Assembly (NCBI GenBank): GCA_035463475.1
Contig: DATHTE010000008.1
Span: 87,338 to 151,337 of the forward strand
From: JACPDI01 sp035463475
GTDB lineage: Bacteria > Acidobacteriota > Vicinamibacteria > Vicinamibacterales > 2-12-FULL-66-21
Reading direction: 5' to 3'
Length of the DNA: 64,000 bases
Part shown: one piece after another, positions 27,338 through 34,183 of the stretch
Layout: each line of letters begins with the position of its first letter
Position numbering within the stretch: the stretch's first letter is position 1
Made by a program: the position numbers and the translations under genes
Notes under the pieces: model-generated
Told to the model about the DNA's origin: nothing
Database searches by the model: none
The model's input: the letters and a program-made list of their open reading frames with translations, nothing else

Positions 27338-27972
27338 TGGTCTGCCGATTCGCCGCGCTCCCCGAAGCCGGCCGAGCGCGGCTGGGGCACGTCGGCCCCG
27401 GTCCGCCCCTCCCGCCCGACGCCCAGCGCGTCCGCGACGCGGTTGATGTAGTTGAACCAGGACGCGATGAGCGTGATCTGGAGAATGGCGGTATCGTCGA
27501 AGCCGGCGCCGCGCAGGCGCTCGTGGTGCTCCGGGCCGATTCTCGTGGCGTCGCGCGTGAGTGCGGCGACGTAGTCGAGCATCACCCGGTCCTGCGAGCT
27601 GACGGGCGCGGTCCGGTAGTCGCGCGTGACCGCCTCCACCAGCGTCTCGTCCAGCGTCACCCTGCGCAGAAACTCTGCGTGCGACTCGATTCAATAGAAA
27701 CAACGGTTCTGCGCGGACACGACCGTGGTAATCAGCTCGTGCTGGCGCCGCGTCAGGGGGAGCCGCGGCGACATGAGCACGCCGAAGGTCGCGAACGCGT
27801 GATAGAGCGCGTCGGGAATGAGCGAATGCGACGCCACGATCTCCGAGGTGCCATCGCCCGTTGGATGGACGGGAGTCGCGTATTCCGGTGGATACAGCGC
27901 GCGTTGACCGTCGAGCGCGTGACGGAGCGCTTCGGTCGCTTCGGCGAGAGGGACCGTCTTGATCCATGTCAT
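27307..27972 (-). CDS. AhpD-like peroxidase-related protein with in-frame UGA (candidate selenoprotein, CxxU)
   Basis: From ATG 27972 the frame encodes 93 codons ending LTRRQHELITTVVSAQNRCFY. It then meets UGA (27691-27693) and continues without any shift as IESHAEFLRRVTLDETLVEAV to a TAG at 27307, 221 residues in all. Carboxymuconolactone-decarboxylase/AhpD-like proteins carry a CxxCxxxH redox motif at this place. Here it reads C91-F-Y-UGA-I-E-S-H, so the UGA replaces the second cysteine exactly. Both halves have family-typical sequence (YRTAPVSSQDRVMLDYVAAL; GFDDTAILQITLIASWFNYINRVADALGV), and a SECIS-like stem follows the UGA. The alternative is a simple nonsense mutation Cys(TGC/TGT) to TGA. 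It lies 34 nt downstream of an amidohydrolase gene on the same strand. Confidence 0.8.
27665..27679 (-). promoter_or_regulatory. SECIS-like stem-loop after the in-frame UGA
   Basis: On the leftward strand CGCAGA (27679-27674), loop GTT (27673-27671) and TCTGCG (27670-27665) form a perfect 6-bp stem. The loop begins 18 nt after the UGA and its first base is G. Bacterial SECIS models ask for an apical loop about 16-37 nt after the UGA, with a G in the first two loop positions, so the geometry fits. A folding calculation was not possible here. Confidence 0.6.
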
Positions 27973-28006
27973 GGGCCGACACCTGCTGCGCGCGGCACGC
28001 GACCAC

Positions 28007-28993
28007 TCAGGGCTTGAGCCGCAGCAGTTGTGCCGCGTTGCCGCCGAGGATCCCCGCGCGTTCACCGTCGGACACCTGGAGTTGTCCGACCGACTCCAGC
28101 ATCTTCGGAATGCTGCCGATCTGGTGCGGGTAATCGCTGCCGGCCAGGATGCGCTCGACGCCGGCAAACGCGATCGCCAGCTCGATGGCCTTCGCGTTGA
28201 AGTTCACCGTGTCGTAGTAGAACTGCCGCAAGTACTCGGTGGGCGGCCGCTGGATATTCGCGCGGCACTCGCGGAACGCGCGGAAGCCGCGATCGAGGCG
28301 TTCGGCGAGGTAGGGGATCGCGCCGCCCATGTGCGTGAGGACCCAGCGGATTCGCGGAAAGCGCTCGGGAATGCCGCTGAAGACGAGTGAGGCCGCGGCG
28401 AGCGTCGTGTCGAAGAGAAAGCCGACGAGCGGCATCAGCCAGTACTGCTGCATCGCGTCGACGTTCACCGGGTTCGTCGGGTGAATGTAGAGCACGGCCC
28501 CGAGGTCGTTGGCCGCCTCGTAGAGCGGCCAGAAGCTCCGATCGCTGAGCGCGACGCCGTTGACGTTGCTGAACAACATCGCTCCCGGCATCCCGAGGTC
28601 GCGGCACGCGCGCTGGAACTCGGTGACCGACGCCGCCGGGTCATTGAGCGGCAGCGTCGCGAGTGCCACGAACCGTCCCGCGTGTCGGTCCATCGCCTCG
28701 CGGAACTCGTCGTTCACCAGCGAGGCGAGGCGTGCGGCCTCGCGCCGTTCCTCGACGTGGGTTCCGGGGGTCGTCAGCGTGATCACCTGCGTGTCGACGC
28801 CGTGCTCGGCGAGCACGCCGCTGCGGTATTCCAGGTCACGGTGCCCGCGAACGGCGATGTTGTAGTCCCCCGGGTAGTGCAGCCGCGGGTTTCCCTCGTC
28901 GTCCACGGTCACCTTGACGCGGCTCGATCCCGCTTTCAGCGCCTCGAGATACCGCGGCGGATAGTAGTGGTTGTGGAAGTCAACGACGCGCAT
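28007..28993 (-). CDS. Amidohydrolase-2 family protein (ACMSD-like metal-dependent hydrolase/decarboxylase)
   Basis: The 328-residue TIM-barrel protein has the N-terminal metal motif VDFHNHYYP (HxH near residues 7-9). A later histidine is in AVLYIHPTNP near 170, then THMGG near 220, and the catalytic aspartate is in LAGSDYPHQIGS near 288-299. This order fits the aminocarboxymuconate-semialdehyde decarboxylase-like branch of amidohydrolases. These decarboxylate or hydrolyse aromatic-ring cleavage or related acids. The AhpD-like gene follows 34 nt downstream on the same strand, so the two probably form an operon. A link to aromatic-acid or peroxide metabolism is inference. Confidence 0.9.
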   Translation of the reverse strand: MRVVDFHNHYYPPRYLEALKAGSSRVKVTVDDEGNPRLHYPGDYNIAVRGHRDLEYRSGVLAEHGVDTQVITLTTPGTHVEERREAARLASLVNDEFREAMDRHAGRFVALATLPLNDPAASVTEFQRACRDLGMPGAMLFSNVNGVALSDRSFWPLYEAANDLGAVLYIHPTNPVNVDAMQQYWLMPLVGFLFDTTLAAASLVFSGIPERFPRIRWVLTHMGGAIPYLAERLDRGFRAFRECRANIQRPPTEYLRQFYYDTVNFNAKAIELAIAFAGVERILAGSDYPHQIGSIPKMLESVGQLQVSDGERAGILGGNAAQLLRLKP

Positions 28994-29058
28994 CCTGACG
29001 CCTCCCGGATACTGCGAGCCGGCCGGGGGCCCCGGCGCGGGGTGAGGTCCGCGGCATT

Positions 29059-29856
29059 CTACGGGATGCGATCGTAGACGGCCTTGAACTTCTCATCGAC
29101 GCCGATTGCGCCGCCGATTTCCGTCAGCGTTCTGCCGTCGTCCGAAAGGGCGAACGACAGTGTGTAGAGAGGTTTGCCGTTCTGCTTCTCCATGAGGTCG
29201 AACGAACGCGGCCCGGTCTTCTGGAGGGCCAGCGTCAGGCCTGGCGGCACAGCGGGGCCCGTAGCCGGGTAGTCCTTCCCGTCGAACTTCACGTCAGACG
29301 TGATCTTGAAATCCGGAATGCTGATGGTGAGTCCGTCGCTGCCGGAGGGTGACAACTCGAGGACCGTGGGCGCGCTGCTTTGCACGTTCTTTGTCTTCCA
29401 CTTGCCCGCAAGGCCCGGGCCGCCGGAGACCCGATTGTAGACAATGGTCTGATCGAAGGTGCCGCCAGCCGGCTTGGGCCCCTTGGCGTTGATGGTCAGT
29501 GCCGTGCCGTCCGCCGACAGCACGGTCGTATCGGTGCTGAGCACCATGCCGTCCTGCTTGTACACCGTCTCCCACGTGTTGGCGCCGGTCTGTTTCCAGG
29601 TGGCGGTCCGTCCCAACATTGCGGGATAGTCCTTTCCATCCAGCCGGAAGCTGTAGCTCTGGCCCGCGACCGTGAACTGCATCTCGCCCTGACCGGTCTC
29701 CGTGATAGTCACGGTGGTTTCCCCGAAATCGCTCCTGGCCATGTTCAGCTTCCACCTGCCCGCGTAGGGAAGGTCGCCGGCTTCGTTCGATTGAGCAGAC
29801 GGCACGGTACTGCTCATCAAAAGGGCCACGGTTGCCGCGACGAACGTCCTGCGCAT
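29059..29856 (-). CDS. Secreted beta-rich protein with internal duplication, function unknown
   Basis: The 265-residue protein starts at ATG 29856 behind a strong AGGAGG, with a signal peptide (residues 1-22, ending PSAQS). It has two similar halves. One contains RLDGKDYPAMLGRTATWKQTG near residue 71 and the other KFDGKDYPATGPAVPPGLTL near 190, each followed by a strand pair. The region after the signal peptide (YAGRWKLNMARSDFG) is typical of lipocalin-like acidobacterial secreted proteins. No enzymatic motif is visible. It is divergent from the CheR-like gene. Confidence 0.7.
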   Translation of the reverse strand: MRRTFVAATVALLMSSTVPSAQSNEAGDLPYAGRWKLNMARSDFGETTVTITETGQGEMQFTVAGQSYSFRLDGKDYPAMLGRTATWKQTGANTWETVYKQDGMVLSTDTTVLSADGTALTINAKGPKPAGGTFDQTIVYNRVSGGPGLAGKWKTKNVQSSAPTVLELSPSGSDGLTISIPDFKITSDVKFDGKDYPATGPAVPPGLTLALQKTGPRSFDLMEKQNGKPLYTLSFALSDDGRTLTEIGGAIGVDEKFKAVYDRIP

Positions 29857-30000
29857 GACTTCCTCCTTGCCTGCAGGAAAGCGGGTGCAACGCATCTTTA
29901 TACACCCGCCGGTCTGAACAGCCGCGAATACGTGGCTCGCGCGGCAGCGTGCTCGAGGGCGTCCGGCGGTAGAATCACCTCAGTCGAGTCTTCTGCCGAG

Positions 30001-30792
30001 ATGGATCTGTCCCACGTCACCTTTCACGGCAAACCCGCCGATCGGCGCCACGGGGCGAAACCGCTCATCGTCCGCCCGGCGCCGCGCGGCGCGGGCGTAA
30101 TCGAGAGCGACAACGCGACCTCGCTCGCTGAGAACAGCCTGCTGGGGTTCGTGCTGGCCCGGGCCAGTCTCGATCCGGCGGCGTACCGGCCACGGCCGCT
30201 CGAGCGTCGGCTTGGCGCATGCCTCCGCGCACTCCGGGCGCGCTCGGAAGTCGACGCTCGCGGGCGCCTCGAATCGCATCCGGAATTGCGTGATGTCGCG
30301 CTGACCCTTCGGATCTGGAGCATCGGGTGTTCCACGGGTGCCGAGTTGTACAGCGTTGCCATCCTCCTCGCGGAGGCGCAGTTACTGAACGGTGCGTGTC
30401 TCGTAGGCACCGATTGCCGTACCGACGCCGTGGAGCGCGCGCGCGAGGGCGTGTTTTCCGACGAGGCGCTCGCAGCCGTGGACCCTGCGTGCCGAATGCG
30501 GTACTTCGAGCGCACGCTCGGTGGCTGGCGTGTCGTCGATTCGCTGCGGCGGCTCACGACCTGGCACGTCGCGGATGCCACACGTGAAATGAGCGAGGGC
30601 CCGTGGGACATCGTGCTGTGCAGAAATCTCGCGATCTACCTCCAGGCACAGTACGCCGACGCGATGTTCCGGCGGATGTCGCAGCACATCTCGGCAGGGG
30701 GCTTCCTCGTCGTCGGCAAGGCCGAACGTCCGGCTGTTTCGCTCCCGCTCCTGCCCACGGGATGCTGCGTATATCGACGCCATGAAGTCTGA
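30001..30792 (+). CDS. CheR-like SAM-dependent methyltransferase
   Basis: The 263-residue protein contains the CheR SAM-binding motif in the form RIWSIGCSTGAELYSVAILLAE near residue 104-125. It also has VGTDCRTDAVERAREGVFS near 138-156, the DIVLCRNLAIYL motif near 203-214 and a C-terminal GGFLVVGKAE. The usual acidic residues of the STGEEPYS motif are altered to STGAELYS. CheR methylates receptor glutamates. Here it precedes a hybrid kinase with a long coiled coil, with the two genes overlapping by 11 nt, so the kinase coil is a possible substrate (inference). Confidence 0.82.
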   Translation: MDLSHVTFHGKPADRRHGAKPLIVRPAPRGAGVIESDNATSLAENSLLGFVLARASLDPAAYRPRPLERRLGACLRALRARSEVDARGRLESHPELRDVALTLRIWSIGCSTGAELYSVAILLAEAQLLNGACLVGTDCRTDAVERAREGVFSDEALAAVDPACRMRYFERTLGGWRVVDSLRRLTTWHVADATREMSEGPWDIVLCRNLAIYLQAQYADAMFRRMSQHISAGGFLVVGKAERPAVSLPLLPTGCCVYRRHEV

Positions 30793-32941
30793 CGACGCCC
30801 TCGGAGAAAGCCGGCGCCCGTCCAGGGCCGTGTCTCTGGCCGTCGCGGCCGCCCTCGTAATCGCGTGGGGTGTCATCCGCCTGGTGGTCTTCGAGACGAC
30901 GGTGTTCCCGCTCACGTATGCCATTCCACTGCTGGTCTGCGTCTGGACCCGGGATCGGATCGCGCTGTGGAGTATGGCCGCCGTCTTCGCGGCCTTCCAC
31001 ACGGCGAAGCTGTTCTGGATTCTCCCCGCCGGGACGCTGGCGCCCGCGGAAGCGTGGGCGAATTACGGGGCCACCCTGTCGAACATCTCTGTGGCCGCCG
31101 CGGCGGTTCACGCGATCATCCGCCTGCGAGAGCGCCTCGAGGGCGCGCTTCGCCACGTGCGCGCGCAGGCAGACGAGTTGCGCGCGCAAGGGGCAGAACT
31201 GGCGCAGCAAAATGAAGAACTGGCCACGCAGGCCGAGGAACTGTTGACACAGTCGGACTCGCTCGCGCAGCAGAGCGAGGAACTCGCGCGTCAAAACGAG
31301 GAACTGCAGTCACAGGCGGAGGAGATCGCCACGCTCAACGAGGCGCTGAAGCGCCGCGAGGCGCTGCTCCAGGCGCTGCTGGACACCGCCCGGCTCTCAG
31401 GCAGCGAGCGCGACGCCCTTCAGCAGATCACGGGCGCAGCGGTGGATCTCTTCGGCAACGTCGCCGCGGCCGTCGCTGTCTACGAGGAGGCGGCAGAGGG
31501 CCTCTGTGTCCGGGCGCTCGCAACTGGAAGAACCGCCGTCGAGTTCGATGACCGCCGCGTCGTACGCGACGACTTCGTCGGATTGATGTTGCAGCAGTAC
31601 CGCACGGCGAGTCTGAACGACGCGTCGCTCCGGCCGGACCTGTCGCTGGTCGAACTGCCCGATCGTCCGCCGTTCCGGGCTGCGCTCTGCGCCCCGGTTC
31701 ACTTCATTGGGGTGACCTTCGGGGCGTTTGCGGTCTACAGCGCCCACCCGCACGAATGGACCCATGACGAGTTCCGCCTGGCTGAGTGGCTGGCCGCACA
31801 GTGCGGGCGCGTTCTCCAGACGCTCCGGGTGCAGTCCGACCTGCGCGACGCGGACAGGCGGAAGAGCGAGTTTCTGGCCACCCTGTCGCACGAGCTGCGC
31901 AATCCACTGACGCCCATCGAGTTCGCGCTGAGGCTGATCGAGGCGGGAAACGGACAGACCGAAAAAGCGGTGGTCGTTCTGCGGCGCCAGTTGCAGCAGC
32001 TCGTCCGACTCGTCAACGACCTGCTCGATGCCACACGGCTGACGAGCAACAAGATACAGGTTCGGAGAACACGGACCGATCTCGTTACGATTGTGCGGCA
32101 CGCCGTCGACGCCTGCATGCCCGACATCCAGGCGGCCGGTCACGACATCCACGTGGCCGCGCCGCCCGAGCCCGTCTGGATCGATGCGGATGCCGATCGT
32201 ATCTGCCAGGTCGTCACGAATCTCCTGAACAACGCGACCAGGTATACGCCGCCCGGCGGGCGGCTCGCGTTGACGGTTTCAACCCTGGACTCCGACGCCG
32301 TTGTGTCAGTCGCGGACACCGGCGTGGGCCTCGACGCGGGAGATCTGCACCGCGTCTTCGACATGTTCACGCAGATCGGCGGGCCCGGCAGCGGTGGACT
32401 GGGGATTGGCCTGGCGCTGGTCCGCGGCATCGTGGAGCTTCATGGCGGACGCGTCGAGGCGCGAAGCGACGGGCCCGGGCGCGGCAGCGAATTCCGCGTC
32501 GTGCTCCCACTCGCCGCAAGCGGCAGCGCAGAGACGGCCGACACACCCGTGTCGGCCTTGCCTGACAACCACCGCTTGCGTGTGCTGGTCGTTGACGACA
32601 ACCGCGATTCGGCCGAAATGATGGGCGCGGTGCTCGAGGGGCACGGCCACACGATCCGCGTCGCGCACGACGCGGAGACCGCGCTTTCGGCGGCCGTGGA
32701 TTTCGCGCCCGACGCCGCCTTGATCGACATTGGCCTGCCCGGCGTCGACGGATACGAGATCGCCCGCCGCTTGCGGCAGGCTGTCGGGACCCGTCAGGTG
32801 CGCCTGATCGCACTGACCGGCTGGGGAACCGATGTGGATCGCGCGCGGGCGCGGGAGGCCGGCTTCGACACGCACCTCACGAAACCGGCCGATCCCCGCC
32901 TCGTCCTGACCGCGATTTCGGCGGACGAAAAGACCGCCTGA
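30782..32941 (+). CDS. Hybrid sensor histidine kinase with long coiled coil, GAF and receiver domains
   Basis: The 719-residue protein has two to three membrane segments (about residues 17-110). A Gln/Glu-rich coiled coil follows, of the form LAQQNEELATQAEELLTQSD (about 135-200), then a GAF-like domain (about 205-355). HisKA has LSHELRNPL near 367 and HATPase has NLLNNATRYT near 482. A receiver has DIGLPGVDGYE near 649. The coil with repeated QxEEL units is like the methylatable Glu/Gln regions of chemoreceptors. It overlaps the CheR-like gene by 11 nt, so it may be methylated by it. No cognate response regulator with an output domain is nearby. Confidence 0.88.
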   Translation: MKSDDALGESRRPSRAVSLAVAAALVIAWGVIRLVVFETTVFPLTYAIPLLVCVWTRDRIALWSMAAVFAAFHTAKLFWILPAGTLAPAEAWANYGATLSNISVAAAAVHAIIRLRERLEGALRHVRAQADELRAQGAELAQQNEELATQAEELLTQSDSLAQQSEELARQNEELQSQAEEIATLNEALKRREALLQALLDTARLSGSERDALQQITGAAVDLFGNVAAAVAVYEEAAEGLCVRALATGRTAVEFDDRRVVRDDFVGLMLQQYRTASLNDASLRPDLSLVELPDRPPFRAALCAPVHFIGVTFGAFAVYSAHPHEWTHDEFRLAEWLAAQCGRVLQTLRVQSDLRDADRRKSEFLATLSHELRNPLTPIEFALRLIEAGNGQTEKAVVVLRRQLQQLVRLVNDLLDATRLTSNKIQVRRTRTDLVTIVRHAVDACMPDIQAAGHDIHVAAPPEPVWIDADADRICQVVTNLLNNATRYTPPGGRLALTVSTLDSDAVVSVADTGVGLDAGDLHRVFDMFTQIGGPGSGGLGIGLALVRGIVELHGGRVEARSDGPGRGSEFRVVLPLAASGSAETADTPVSALPDNHRLRVLVVDDNRDSAEMMGAVLEGHGHTIRVAHDAETALSAAVDFAPDAALIDIGLPGVDGYEIARRLRQAVGTRQVRLIALTGWGTDVDRARAREAGFDTHLTKPADPRLVLTAISADEKTA

Positions 32942-32945
32942 CGCC

Positions 32946-34145
32946 GTGCACACTTCACGTCCTTTGCTGCTCGGCGTCCTGCTTAGCGCGCTCGCCACCG
33001 CGGTCTTCGTCAACGCCCAGACGCCACCCGGATCTCGCCGCGCGTGGATGGACCTGGCGCGCACGCCGCCCATGGGCTGGAACAGCTGGAACCGGTTCCA
33101 GTGCGACGTCAGCGAGACGCTCATCCGGGAAACGGCCGACGCGATCGTCTCGACCGGAATGAAGGAGGCCGGCTACGAGTTCGTCGTGATCGACGACTGC
33201 TGGCAGATCTCGCGCGACGCCGCGGGGAACATCGTCGCGGATTCCAGGCGCTTTCCGTCCGGGATGAAGGCGCTCGCCGACTACGTGCACTCGAAGGGTC
33301 TGAAGTTCGGGCTCTACTCGGATGCCGGCTCGAAGACCTGCCAGGGCCGCCCCGGCAGCAACGGATACGAGACGGAGGATGCACGGCAGTACGCCGCGTG
33401 GGGCGTGGATTACCTGAAGTACGACTGGTGCAGCACGGACGGCGTCGATCCGAAGGTCGCCTACACCACCATGCGCGACGCGCTGCGCGCCACGGGCCGG
33501 CCCATCCTCTTCAGCATGTGCGAATGGGGACGCAGCCAGCCCTCCACGTGGGCGCGCGGCGTCGCGCACCTCTGGCGCACGACGGGGGACATCCTGCCCT
33601 GCTGGGACTGCACGGAAGCGTGGGGTGGGCATGGCTGGGTGAGGATCCTCGACATGCAGGTTGGCCTGGAGAAGTACGCGGGGCCGGGTGGGTGGAACGA
33701 TCCGGACATGCTGCAGGTCGGCAATCCGGGGCTCACGGCCGCGGAAAACCGCGCGCACTTCAGCTTCTGGGCGCTGCTCGCGGCGCCGCTGATGGCGGGA
33801 AACGATGTGCGAACGATGGCCCCGGAGGTGCGCGACATCCTGCTCAACCGCGACGTCATCGCGGTCAACCAGGATCCGCTCGGGCGCCAGGGCCGCCGGA
33901 TCCGCGACGACGGGGACCTCGAGGTGTGGTCGAAGCCGCTCGAGGGAAGCGCCCGGGCGGTGATCCTGTTCAACCGCGGCAAAGCGCCCGCGACGATCGC
34001 CGTGTCGTGGCAGGAGCTGGGCCTGCCGTTCGACTCGCCTCAGCCCGTGCGAGATCTCTGGCAGAAGAAAGACGTCGGCGCCGTCAAGGGCACCTTCTCG
34101 GCGACCGTGCCGCCGCACGACGTGGTGATGGTGCGGGTCGGCTAG
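32946..34145 (+). CDS. Alpha-galactosidase, glycoside hydrolase family 27, secreted
   Basis: The 399-residue protein starts at GTG 32946 with a signal peptide (residues 1-24, ending VNAQ). The GH27 landmarks are present: PPMGWNSWNRFQCDV near residue 40, VVIDDCWQ near 79, LKFGLYSDAGSKTCQG near 117, and YLKYDWCS near 157 with the nucleophile aspartate. RTTGDI, with the proposed acid/base aspartate, follows near 213, then WNDPDMLQVGN. A C-terminal beta-sandwich completes the enzyme. It cleaves terminal alpha-linked galactose from oligosaccharides or polysaccharides, presumably in the periplasm or outside the cell. It stands 4 nt after the histidine kinase gene. Confidence 0.95.
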   Translation: MHTSRPLLLGVLLSALATAVFVNAQTPPGSRRAWMDLARTPPMGWNSWNRFQCDVSETLIRETADAIVSTGMKEAGYEFVVIDDCWQISRDAAGNIVADSRRFPSGMKALADYVHSKGLKFGLYSDAGSKTCQGRPGSNGYETEDARQYAAWGVDYLKYDWCSTDGVDPKVAYTTMRDALRATGRPILFSMCEWGRSQPSTWARGVAHLWRTTGDILPCWDCTEAWGGHGWVRILDMQVGLEKYAGPGGWNDPDMLQVGNPGLTAAENRAHFSFWALLAAPLMAGNDVRTMAPEVRDILLNRDVIAVNQDPLGRQGRRIRDDGDLEVWSKPLEGSARAVILFNRGKAPATIAVSWQELGLPFDSPQPVRDLWQKKDVGAVKGTFSATVPPHDVVMVRVG

Positions 34146-34183
34146 CGTCACGACGCGGGCACTCGAGCGGTTCCGGAGGCCTG

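Noticed and set aside
27307..27972. Two independent short genes, split at 27691
   Set aside because: Neither half alone covers the family fold, both are in the same frame on either side of one UGA, and the UGA sits at a redox cysteine position.
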